A stretch of 64,000 nucleotides of DNA from a virus. This document shows, piece by piece, positions 15,280-23,030 of the stretch. The stretch covers positions 41,332 to 105,331 of the IMG/VR virus record IMGVR_UViG_3300026097_001200; one strand, given 5' to 3'. A program made the translations under genes and the position numbers. Position 1 is the first letter of the stretch. Every line of letters starts with the position of its first letter. Below the pieces are notes generated by a model. The model was given only the letters and a program-made list of their open reading frames with translations. It did no database searches and was not told the origin of the DNA.

Positions 15280-16806
15280 ATGAAAAATCATGCATTAATA
15301 TTCCAAGTTTTTGGCAGGCCCGATGAGTGGTCAGGACGACCACTGGGCGGTCACCGTATTGCTAGCTATCTTCGCAATGAACATGATTGGGACATAGAGG
15401 TTCTTGATTTTTTCAATCAGTGGACTATCGAAGAGCTACAACAATATGTAGACAGTAGGATAAACAGTCATACCAAATTTATTGGATTCAGTTTACTGTT
15501 TAGTATATGGCCGGATACAGCAGAACAACTGTGTGCGTATGTTAAAACAAAACACCCTTACATTAAGATTCTAACAGGCGGTGCAGTCCACCCGCAGTAC
15601 AAAAGCAATCTCATTGATTTCTATGTAAAAGGCTTTGGCGAAAAAGCAGTTGAAATACTGTTACAATGGCTGTTTGGCAACGGGCCTCGGCCTGTGTTTA
15701 TGTTACTCGATGCAGAAAATAGAAAAGTCATTGATGCCAACGACCAGTATCCAGCTTTTCCAATGCGCAGTTTGATGATTCAATACGAGGATAGAGACTT
15801 TATTACACCCGAGGACACCCTGGGTATTGAGTTCAGTAGAGGCTGCAAGTTTAGCTGTGCATTTTGTAATTTTCCTGTGCTAGGAGTTAAAGGTGATTAC
15901 AGTCGTGATGCAGAAGATGCATACAGACATCTCAAAGAAGCCTATGACAGATTTGGTGTGTGGCACTATGCTATTGCAGACGAAACGTTCAATGACGATA
16001 TTAACAAAATAAGAAAATTTGCTGATGTGGTAGAACGGTTACCGTTTACTCCATGGTTCGACGGCTTTGTGCGAGCAGATTTACTGTCAAGACCTCATGA
16101 CAACGAAGAACTTGCACGAATGAATGTGCGAGGTCAATTCTATGGTATTGAATCTTTTAATCATGCATCTGCAAAAGCAGTTGGCAAGGGCATGCATCCA
16201 GACAAAGTCAAACAGATTCTGTTGGATACAAAAAAATACATGGAAAGTGTAGGCACTAAAAACTATAGAGGCACAATAAGCCTGATCATAGGGCTGCCGC
16301 ACGAAAGTATTGACAGTGTGCTAGCAACAAAACAATGGTTGTTTGATAATTGGCAAACAGAAAGTTATCACGGCTTTGCACTTGAATTAACAGCCGATCC
16401 AGGAATAAAGAAAAGTAAAATAAGTGCTGAATATGAACAGTACGGATATAAACTGGTGTCGGAGAATACCAAGAACAGTTATCAAGGACGAGATGTTGCA
16501 AGAAATGGTGCTAAAATGTCTGACCATATCTTAGAGTGGGAAAATCCATACATGACCTACAATGATGCAGTGGCGCTAACAGACGAGTTTGCAAGACAAA
16601 ATCTAACAAATGATTTTAGATGCACAAACTATCATTTATCAGCATTTGGTCATTTAAATGACATAAACAAAATATTGGCTGTTCCTCGTGGGGTAACAGT
16701 AGATCATCCTGATACCTATGGTGCTCACCTGCGTCCTAAGATACAGGAAGAAATGCTACGCCTCCTAAATCAATACAAAAGTAAAAAACTTAACTGGATG
16801 TCATGA
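15280..16806 (+). CDS. B12-binding-domain-type radical SAM protein
   Basis: 508 aa. Residues 1-135 look like a Rossmann-type cobalamin-binding-like domain (Gly-Phe-Ser-Leu-Leu-Phe at 69-74, Leu-Thr-Gly-Gly-Ala-Val at 98-103), though a base-off Asp-x-His-x-x-Gly motif is not clear. The rSAM motif is CKFSCAFC with Cys189, Cys193 and Cys196, followed by Ala-Asp-Glu-Thr-Phe and Ile-Gly-Leu-Pro segments typical of the Elp3/B12-rSAM core. Family members do methylations, thiomethyl transfers or ring rearrangements. It overlaps the methyltransferase gene by 4 bp. This is the only rSAM of this class in the window. Confidence 0.8.
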   Translation: MKNHALIFQVFGRPDEWSGRPLGGHRIASYLRNEHDWDIEVLDFFNQWTIEELQQYVDSRINSHTKFIGFSLLFSIWPDTAEQLCAYVKTKHPYIKILTGGAVHPQYKSNLIDFYVKGFGEKAVEILLQWLFGNGPRPVFMLLDAENRKVIDANDQYPAFPMRSLMIQYEDRDFITPEDTLGIEFSRGCKFSCAFCNFPVLGVKGDYSRDAEDAYRHLKEAYDRFGVWHYAIADETFNDDINKIRKFADVVERLPFTPWFDGFVRADLLSRPHDNEELARMNVRGQFYGIESFNHASAKAVGKGMHPDKVKQILLDTKKYMESVGTKNYRGTISLIIGLPHESIDSVLATKQWLFDNWQTESYHGFALELTADPGIKKSKISAEYEQYGYKLVSENTKNSYQGRDVARNGAKMSDHILEWENPYMTYNDAVALTDEFARQNLTNDFRCTNYHLSAFGHLNDINKILAVPRGVTVDHPDTYGAHLRPKIQEEMLRLLNQYKSKKLNWMS

Positions 16807-17510
16807 TAGTCAAACAACCTTATAATATTCAGCTTTGGAAACAGAACTGGCAACAGTTACCTCAAGCTAAACAAATAGAAGACAGTACAGATCATTACTG
16901 TTGGAGCTATAGAGATCTATCATTTCTCAAGGCCTGGCTCAACGACACTGTGTATATACATTCAAGAGAATTTTGCATCAAGCACAATGTTACTGACATG
17001 CAAAGTTGGTACTATCTTAGTCACTTAGAAATACAAGATTCTGACACTGCTATAGATATTGGCTGCGGATTGCACCCATGGAAGCAATATTTTCCTAACT
17101 TGATTGGCATGGACAGCTGGAAGGATATAAATCCCGACATAGTTGATGTCTTTGACAAAGAGTTTTGTTTAAACAGAACAGAATTATTTGATAAAATTGT
17201 TGCAGTTAACAGTATCCATTTTGCTAGTGCATTAGAAATGGCAGATAGAATACAGTGGATTTACAACATGTTAAAACCAGGCGGACGAGCATGGATCGGC
17301 ACCAATCTTGAAACATGGTTGATGTACACCAGCCCGGAAGATTTTCCTATTATGACTCTAGAATCTGCTGTTTCTTACATTCAATCTATACTTGGAATGT
17401 GGCAAGATCTAGCAATTGTAGTTGATTATCAATTGTCTGCAGATAAACACAGCAGTATACGCAACGATCTCAACGGCAACCTCCACTTGGTATTACAGAA
17501 GCCTGTCTAG
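16803..17510 (+). CDS. SAM-dependent methyltransferase
   Basis: 235 aa. Ala-Ile-Asp-Ile-Gly-Cys-Gly-Leu is motif I of class I methyltransferases; Ile-Gly-Met-Asp gives the acidic residue after strand 2; Leu-Lys-Pro-Gly-Gly-Arg-Ala is the post-motif loop. The core starts near residue 80, with an N-terminal Trp- and Tyr-rich extension of the kind also present in the paralogue at 50832. Coupled to the B12-type rSAM gene. Substrate unknown. Confidence 0.75.
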   Translation: MIVKQPYNIQLWKQNWQQLPQAKQIEDSTDHYCWSYRDLSFLKAWLNDTVYIHSREFCIKHNVTDMQSWYYLSHLEIQDSDTAIDIGCGLHPWKQYFPNLIGMDSWKDINPDIVDVFDKEFCLNRTELFDKIVAVNSIHFASALEMADRIQWIYNMLKPGGRAWIGTNLETWLMYTSPEDFPIMTLESAVSYIQSILGMWQDLAIVVDYQLSADKHSSIRNDLNGNLHLVLQKPV

Positions 17511-17518
17511 CGTCTAGG

Positions 17519-17526
17519 CTAAATAT
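17519..17526 (+). promoter_or_regulatory. late-promoter-like box CTAAATAT
   Basis: CTAAATAT 16 bp before the ATG at 17543, followed by an AGGAGT ribosome site. This is a good arrangement for a late structural gene. Confidence 0.55.
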
Positions 17527-17542
17527 GTAACAGGAGTCACGA

Positions 17543-19978
17543 ATGCCATATATCATTAATAACACTCGCGGAGAAATTGTTGCTGTCATCCCTGACGGTA
17601 CTACCGACACAGAAGCTACTAGTTTAAGCCTTGTAGGCAAAAATGTTACACCCTACGGCGAAATTGAAACTGAAAATCTTGTAAAACATCTAGAGAATTT
17701 TGCTGACACTAACAGCCCAGAAAATCCACTAGAAGGACAAATTTGGTACGACACTTCAGAAGGCTATATCAAAACCTACACAGGTGTTCAATGGAAAAAT
17801 GTCAGCGGATTATATGTAAGTTCTACCGCGCCGAGTGTTGAGCCAAAAGTAGGCGAGTTATGGCTTGACACTGTTAACTTTCAAGTAAAGGTATATGCAG
17901 AAACAGACAGAGGACTAGAGTGGATTACCAACAACCGGGTGCCGTTCGTGACCAGCGCACCTGACGCAGGGCTAGCCGGAGACTTTTACTTTAACGAAAC
18001 ATCGCAACAGCTTTTTATCAGCGACGGTGCCAGTTGGAGTCTTATTGGTCCGCCGGCTGCCACTGGTTTTCCAGGCACACTGTGGGAGAGTGCTAGTCTA
18101 AGAGATCTCAACGGTGATCCCGAGCCGGTTATTCTTGGCAAGGTTAATAACATTGTTGTAGCTGTGGCTGCCAAAAGAGACTTTATAATTCTACCAGATG
18201 ATCGTCCCACAGGATTTACGGAATTGGTAAAAGGCATGACCTATGCCAGTGATGCTAGCATACTGGGCACACTAGAGCACGGTCTCACTCCTGGCAGTTA
18301 TATATCCGGCAACGTGTACAATGCCAACAGTGCACAAACTTGGAACATCAATGCAAGTACCAGTAGTGTAGCAAACACTGTGGTAGCTAGAGACAGCGCA
18401 GGAAGTTTCAGTGCAAACATTATTACAGGTAACCTTGCTGGCATTGCCAACAATGTGAACGGAATTGTTGCTGTTACAAACGGCGGAACAGGCGAAACAG
18501 TGTACGGCAACGGACAGTTACTGATCGGCGACGATGGCGGTCTTAGCAAAGGTACCATATCAGGGTCCGGCTCAATCACAGTAACAAACACCGCTGGTGC
18601 TATCTCTATTGGGTACAGTGGAGGTACAGGCAACGGCACTGTGAGCAGTGTGGGTATTAGTGCAGGGCCAGGCATTTCAGTGTCAGACTCGCCAGTTACT
18701 GGATCAGGCAACATCACTGTGAACAATACTGGAGTACTTGCTGTGTCGGCAGGCTCTGGCATTGATGTGTCCGAAAGCGGCGGTACTGTTACAATCAGTG
18801 CCACTGGCAGTGGAGTAACCAGTATTAATGCTGGGTCAGGCATAAGTGTATCACAGAGTACTGGCGACGTTACTATCAGTGCCACTGGAGGCGGTGGCGG
18901 TGGCGACGGTGACATGGTGCTAGCAGATGAACAGACTGTCACAGGACGCAAGACATTTACCGGTTATGACAATATTGTAGCAGGTGCATATAGGTTTACC
19001 TATCCAGAGGACAATGGGTTTTGGTATGACACCAACAATGGCAACGCTTATATTGCAGTAGCATTTGAAAACGATACTTCAAGTATTAGATTTTACCGTG
19101 ATGCTTTTCACACCGACGGGGACTCAGACCTTGGACCGCCTCCTGCACGTGGTAGTATTATCACTGCAGCAGATTTAGGGCCGGCTGTAAAAGGAGGATC
19201 TGCTATTCTTGGTGTTACCCACGCCAGTACGCCAGGATTTGGGGTAGGACTTCGCGGACAGGCAGTGAATGCTAATTTTACAGGATGCATGGTACAAAGC
19301 GAAATCGGTGCTTTAAAAGGCAAACCATACTTGCATTTCCGCGGTTATAGTGATGCATTTAGTCCGACTGTAGATGCTGTGTTCACAGTGGACAGCGGCG
19401 GTAATGTACGTTTCGACGGTGTTGCAGCTACACCAGCAGGAGACTATGCAGAATTTTTCGAATGGTCTGATGGTAACCCTGAAAACCAAGACAGAACGGG
19501 CATGTCAGTGGTACTGGAAGGCAACAAGGTTCGCATTGCACAGTCAGACGAAACTCCTGTTGGCATAGTAAGTGCTGTTCCAGGAGTGCTAGGCGACGCA
19601 CCAGAACACAGTTGGCAAGGAAAATATCTCAAAGACGACTTTGGACGTCCTGTAATGCAGGAATATACAATATATTCTTGGAAGGAAACAGTCAACGGTA
19701 GAACACTAGAGCAAACAGCAACCAGTTTAGATGATGTTGAAATTCCCGAAGATGCCGTAGCAACCACGCACGACGAAGACGGACGTCCATTCAAGACACC
19801 AATGGTAAATCCCGACTACGATCCAGAAGCAGAATACAACCCCCGCAGTGAAAGACCAGAGTGGGCACCGATTGGCTTGCTGGGCAAATTAAGAATACTC
19901 AAGGATCAACCCGTGAACCCTCGCTGGATATACATGCGCAACATCAGTGACACTGTTGCAGAATATCTTTTGATATAG
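17543..19978 (+). CDS. tail fibre or adhesin protein with Peptidase_G2-like C-terminus
   Basis: 811 aa. The N-terminal 230 residues (Val-Gly-Lys-Asn ... Gly-Gln-Ile-Trp-Tyr-Asp ... Gly-Glu-Leu-Trp-Leu-Asp) share the layout of the tail protein at 54683, so the two are paralogues. The middle (about 360-460) is a Gly/Ser/Thr repeat with recurring Ala-Gly-Ser-Gly-Ile-x-Val-Ser and Val-Thr-Ile-Ser-Ala-Thr-Gly units, ending in a Gly run. From residue 634 (Asp-Tyr-Ala-Glu-Phe-Phe-Glu-Trp) the C-terminus matches the Peptidase_G2 autoproteolytic chaperone domain used to fold trimeric fibres. It stands outside the main tail region, among accessory genes. Confidence 0.8.
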   Translation: MPYIINNTRGEIVAVIPDGTTDTEATSLSLVGKNVTPYGEIETENLVKHLENFADTNSPENPLEGQIWYDTSEGYIKTYTGVQWKNVSGLYVSSTAPSVEPKVGELWLDTVNFQVKVYAETDRGLEWITNNRVPFVTSAPDAGLAGDFYFNETSQQLFISDGASWSLIGPPAATGFPGTLWESASLRDLNGDPEPVILGKVNNIVVAVAAKRDFIILPDDRPTGFTELVKGMTYASDASILGTLEHGLTPGSYISGNVYNANSAQTWNINASTSSVANTVVARDSAGSFSANIITGNLAGIANNVNGIVAVTNGGTGETVYGNGQLLIGDDGGLSKGTISGSGSITVTNTAGAISIGYSGGTGNGTVSSVGISAGPGISVSDSPVTGSGNITVNNTGVLAVSAGSGIDVSESGGTVTISATGSGVTSINAGSGISVSQSTGDVTISATGGGGGGDGDMVLADEQTVTGRKTFTGYDNIVAGAYRFTYPEDNGFWYDTNNGNAYIAVAFENDTSSIRFYRDAFHTDGDSDLGPPPARGSIITAADLGPAVKGGSAILGVTHASTPGFGVGLRGQAVNANFTGCMVQSEIGALKGKPYLHFRGYSDAFSPTVDAVFTVDSGGNVRFDGVAATPAGDYAEFFEWSDGNPENQDRTGMSVVLEGNKVRIAQSDETPVGIVSAVPGVLGDAPEHSWQGKYLKDDFGRPVMQEYTIYSWKETVNGRTLEQTATSLDDVEIPEDAVATTHDEDGRPFKTPMVNPDYDPEAEYNPRSERPEWAPIGLLGKLRILKDQPVNPRWIYMRNISDTVAEYLLI

Positions 19979-19979
19979 G

Positions 19980-20008
19980 TTGACACGTCGGGCGTAATCA
20001 ACTATTAT
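19980..20008 (+). promoter_or_regulatory. sigma70-type promoter (TTGACA-N17-TATTAT)
   Basis: TTGACA at 19980-19985, 17-bp spacer, TATTAT at 20003-20008, starting 2 bp after the fibre gene stop. It drives the MoxR-type ATPase at 20041, which has an AAAAGGATA ribosome site. Confidence 0.88.
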
Positions 20009-20040
20009 AATAAAACATTCACTAAAAAAGGATACGCCCT

Positions 20041-21141
20041 ATGTCCACTTCTACAGAACATCGCAGTGTTACCTCTGTAGGTGCACGTAAACTTATTAAA
20101 AAATGCTTTGCTAAAAAACGTCCAATCTTTCTCTGGGGTCCTCCAGGAATTGGCAAATCTGAACTTGTCGAAGGCATTGCCAAAGAATCAAATGGTCTAC
20201 TATTAGACCTACGGTTAGGGTTAATGGACCCAACAGATGTACGTGGCATGCCCTATTACAACAAAGAATCAGGTAAAATGGAGTGGGCTCCTCCTATTGA
20301 CCTTCCAACTGAAGAACTTGCTAGTCAATATCCAGTGGTAGTGCTGTTCCTTGACGAGATGAACGTTGCGGCACCTAGTGTGCAAGCCGCGGCATATCAG
20401 TTGATTCTCAATCGTCGAATTGGACAGTATACGCTGCCAGACAATGTTGTAGTAGTTGCCGCAGGTAACCGTGAAAGCGATAAAGGTGTTACATATCGCA
20501 TGCCCACTCCGCTTGCCAACCGTTTTGTACACGTTGAAATGCGTGTGGATTATACCAGCTGGTTAGACTGGGCCACTGAGAAGGCTATTCACAAAGATGT
20601 TATTGGTTATATTTCGTTTGCCAAGCAGGATCTCTACGACTTTGATGCAAAAGCCGCTAGTAGAGCATTTGCTACACCACGGTCTTGGACCTTTGTAAGC
20701 GAGCTAATCGAAGACAACGATTTAGACGAGCAAAGCCTAACTGATCTTATTGCAGGCACGGTAGGCGAAGGACTTGCAGTCAAGTTCATGGCGCACCGTA
20801 AGGTTGCAAGTCAAATGCCTAACCCAACTGACATTCTAGCTGGTAAAGTTAAAAACCTGGAAATCAACGAAATTTCCGCAATGTACAGTTTGGTTATTGC
20901 CATGTGTTACGAACTGCGCGAGTCGCTCGACAACGACAAAGTTAACGATAAGCAGTTCCACAAGATGGCAGATCTTTTCTTCCGCTTTATGATGGATAAC
21001 TTTGAAACTGAGTTGGTTGTAATGGGTGCACGAACTGCTCTCAACAACTATCAGTTGCCTGTTCAGCCCACCAAGCTTAAAAACTTTGACGAGTTTCACG
21101 AGCGTTACGGCAAATACATTTTAGCCGCTAACGAATCGTAA
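20041..21141 (+). CDS. MoxR-type AAA+ ATPase
   Basis: 366 aa. Walker A is GPPGIGKS (33-40), Walker B is Val-Leu-Phe-Leu-Asp105-Glu106-Met-Asn, sensor 1 is Ala-Ala-Gly-Asn, and an Arg in the Pro-Leu-Ala-Asn-Arg-Phe segment is the likely finger. MoxR ATPases act as chaperones with vWA proteins, often for metal or cofactor insertion. A matching vWA/HExxH gene follows at 23031 with its own promoter. The gene ends at a strong terminator, so it forms a single-gene unit. In phages this pair's role is not established. Confidence 0.85.
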   Translation: MSTSTEHRSVTSVGARKLIKKCFAKKRPIFLWGPPGIGKSELVEGIAKESNGLLLDLRLGLMDPTDVRGMPYYNKESGKMEWAPPIDLPTEELASQYPVVVLFLDEMNVAAPSVQAAAYQLILNRRIGQYTLPDNVVVVAAGNRESDKGVTYRMPTPLANRFVHVEMRVDYTSWLDWATEKAIHKDVIGYISFAKQDLYDFDAKAASRAFATPRSWTFVSELIEDNDLDEQSLTDLIAGTVGEGLAVKFMAHRKVASQMPNPTDILAGKVKNLEINEISAMYSLVIAMCYELRESLDNDKVNDKQFHKMADLFFRFMMDNFETELVVMGARTALNNYQLPVQPTKLKNFDEFHERYGKYILAANES

Positions 21142-21147
21142 CCAGGT

Positions 21148-21202
21148 CAGGGCCGGTCTGTTAAATAACATAGGGCGAATGTTAGACCGGCCCTGTTTTT
21201 TT
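21148..21202 (+). terminator. strong Rho-independent terminator with large loop
   Basis: CAGGGCCGGTCT (21148-21159) pairs perfectly with AGACCGGCCCTG (21184-21195), a 12-bp GC-rich stem, followed by seven T (21196-21202). The 24-nt loop contains a late-promoter-like TTAAATAA box. It closes the MoxR-type ATPase unit. Confidence 0.88.
21161..21168 (+). promoter_or_regulatory. late-promoter-like box TTAAATAA inside terminator loop
   Basis: TTAAATAA, identical to the box before 24338, lies in the loop of the terminator, 44 bp before the dioxygenase start at 21213. Transcripts starting here would carry only the 3' stem arm. Confidence 0.4.
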
Positions 21203-21212
21203 GGAATAAACA

Positions 21213-22340
21213 ATGATTTACGACATACCGCAAGATTTTGTTGGGACATACGATACCACACAAATAGACTTTTCTGCTTGGGCACTAAAAACAATTCAGA
21301 AAAAATGGCCTCATGTAACTGATCTATCTACTATCCATGAAGTTTTATCTGTTAAAGAAATTGCACAAGTAACCAGATATGTACAAGACGAGACTAGTAA
21401 ATGCACAGAATTTATGTCTATGCTGGATCAATTCTTCGCTGATAATGTTTCTCCTTTACTAGACAACAATGACTATCTTGTACAACGCCAGCCTAATCTT
21501 AGATTGGTCATTCCGGATCAAGAAATACACGGACAACGCATTAATTTTCACTGCGATGCTATAGTAGGTGGCGGAAGAGGCAGCATGACTGCATGGATTC
21601 CTATCACTGATGCATACGACACCAATTCTCTGTGGATAGCAGACGTAGATATAAGCAGAGAATTGGTTACAAATTTTATACAAAAGCAATGGACTGCTGA
21701 GAAATTTGATAGTGAATGTTTAAAAGCGGCAAAAAATATTTCGCTACAACCTGGAAAATTTTTATTGTTTGATCAAGAAAGAGTGCATGGATCTATCAAT
21801 AACACTACCAATAAAACTCGTCTTAGTTTTGATGCTAGGTTTCTAGTTAAGGGGCAAGAAACTTATAAAAGAATACCTGGTGGTTATTTTCGTTTACCTG
21901 AGGATTATAAAAGAGATCAAACCACTTTACAGGATTATAACCTGCTGGTATATCTTAATCGCAACACTGAATTTACAAAACACATACCGTTTAACATGCA
22001 AAGAGCATTTATAGACTCTTATTCCAGAAAGAAAAATTTATCAAATGTAAGTGTAGATTTTTTGCCACAACAGATACACGAAGGAATGTTTTTGCACTGG
22101 CTTCCGGGTTTAGAGAATTTTATTCCGTTAAAATTTGATGGAATAATGATGTTGAGTATTTTTGCACTGCCTGATGACAAGACTCGTAGAGAATTTTTAT
22201 GTAATCTTGCTGTACAACACAATAAGAAATTATTTTTTGCCAACGAAGAATTATGCATCGAAACAGCAGAAGATATTGAAAAAATCAATGAATATTATGA
22301 ATACGCAGTATGGCAAGATGGAGATTTTCCCTGGGAATGA
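21213..22340 (+). CDS. StrG-like 2OG dioxygenase fused to sporadic carbohydrate cluster domain
   Basis: 375 aa in two parts. Residues 1-215 look like a phytanoyl-CoA-type 2OG-Fe(II) oxygenase: His113-x-Asp115, Ala-Trp-Ile-Pro-Ile-Thr-Asp-Ala, His192 and Arg203. Residues about 235-370 (Ile-Pro ... Met-Gln-Arg ... Ser-Tyr, Leu-Pro-Gln-Gln, Gly-Ile-Met-Met-Leu-Ser-Ile-Phe-Ala-Leu-Pro, Phe-Phe-Ala-Asn-Glu) fit the LIC12192-type protein of sporadic carbohydrate clusters. Those two families are normally neighbouring genes, so this would be a fusion. AT-rich compared with the MoxR gene. The second assignment rests on remembered pattern. Confidence 0.65.
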   Translation: MIYDIPQDFVGTYDTTQIDFSAWALKTIQKKWPHVTDLSTIHEVLSVKEIAQVTRYVQDETSKCTEFMSMLDQFFADNVSPLLDNNDYLVQRQPNLRLVIPDQEIHGQRINFHCDAIVGGGRGSMTAWIPITDAYDTNSLWIADVDISRELVTNFIQKQWTAEKFDSECLKAAKNISLQPGKFLLFDQERVHGSINNTTNKTRLSFDARFLVKGQETYKRIPGGYFRLPEDYKRDQTTLQDYNLLVYLNRNTEFTKHIPFNMQRAFIDSYSRKKNLSNVSVDFLPQQIHEGMFLHWLPGLENFIPLKFDGIMMLSIFALPDDKTRREFLCNLAVQHNKKLFFANEELCIETAEDIEKINEYYEYAVWQDGDFPWE

Positions 22341-22600
22341 TACTTAATAGTCAAGTAATACACGTTCCCAAAGAATGGCAAGACTCTTCATTGCCTGCTG
22401 TTGAACGTTATTACAACAACAGTGATGATTTATTAAAACAAAATCTTTGGAAAATACGACAAGAGTTTGGCACCAAAGGCCAACGTTGGTGGTGGAAAAC
22501 TGTTTTTGTAACCAACGATGAAACAAAGACTTTAGAATGGCATGTAAGGTATATCTTTAAGTGCGCACATGATGCTGTGTTATTTCAGCTTAAATATTAA
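22337..22600 (+). CDS. unknown small protein
   Basis: 87 aa from ATG 22337 overlapping the dioxygenase stop (ATGA), ribosome site CTGGGAA. Trp-rich (Arg-Trp-Trp-Trp-Lys-Thr). Coupled to the dioxygenase. Resembles the next gene in style. No family recognised. Confidence 0.55.
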   Translation: MILNSQVIHVPKEWQDSSLPAVERYYNNSDDLLKQNLWKIRQEFGTKGQRWWWKTVFVTNDETKTLEWHVRYIFKCAHDAVLFQLKY

Positions 22601-22622
22601 ACAATATTTAAGAACTATAACA

Positions 22623-22979
22623 ATGAAGTACACTGTGCAACGTCTTGACAAAAGATTCAACTATTTTGAGTGGTTTAAGTATCATATCAGCTTCAGTGCC
22701 CGCATCACTGTGAGTCAAGGACCTTTACATTTTATTGAATCGCAACAATGGTTTACAAACACATATGGATTCAGTGCTGAAATACGCATATGGCAGGAGA
22801 TAAAAACTCACTACGCAATGCGCAATCAATTCAATCTCACATCTGGGCCAGGCGATTTTAGCGACAATTTACCTTTTGCTGTAAATCCTCACTGGAGTTG
22901 GAGTAATGCTTATCGTGATTTACGAATTTATATCGCCGATGATCAAGAACTCAGTTTGTTCAAACTAGCAATAGGTTGA
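22623..22979 (+). CDS. unknown small protein
   Basis: 118 aa from ATG 22623. Aromatic-rich (Phe, Trp, Tyr), beta-like pattern, with Tyr-Phe-Glu-Trp-Phe-Lys-Tyr-His and Pro-His-Trp-Ser-Trp-Ser segments. Its TGA stop lies inside the -35 box of the following promoter. Function unknown. Confidence 0.55.
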   Translation: MKYTVQRLDKRFNYFEWFKYHISFSARITVSQGPLHFIESQQWFTNTYGFSAEIRIWQEIKTHYAMRNQFNLTSGPGDFSDNLPFAVNPHWSWSNAYRDLRIYIADDQELSLFKLAIG

Positions 22980-23004
22980 CAGCATAACCAAAATCAACTA
23001 TACT
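22976..23004 (+). promoter_or_regulatory. sigma70-type promoter (TTGACA-N17-TATACT)
   Basis: TTGACA at 22976-22981, 17-bp spacer, TATACT at 22999-23004. It drives the vWA/HExxH gene at 23031 (ribosome site GTGAGGAG). The context ATAGGTTGACA is the same as at 19980, upstream of the MoxR gene, suggesting co-regulation of the pair. Confidence 0.88.
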
Positions 23005-23030
23005 ATATACATAGAAAGTGAGGAGCATGC

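Noticed and set aside
18298-18951. 217-residue minus-strand open frame inside the 811-aa fibre gene
   Set aside because: Pro/Val/Thr-rich shadow caused by the Gly/Ser/Thr repeat codons of the real plus-strand gene; no ribosome site and no natural protein composition.
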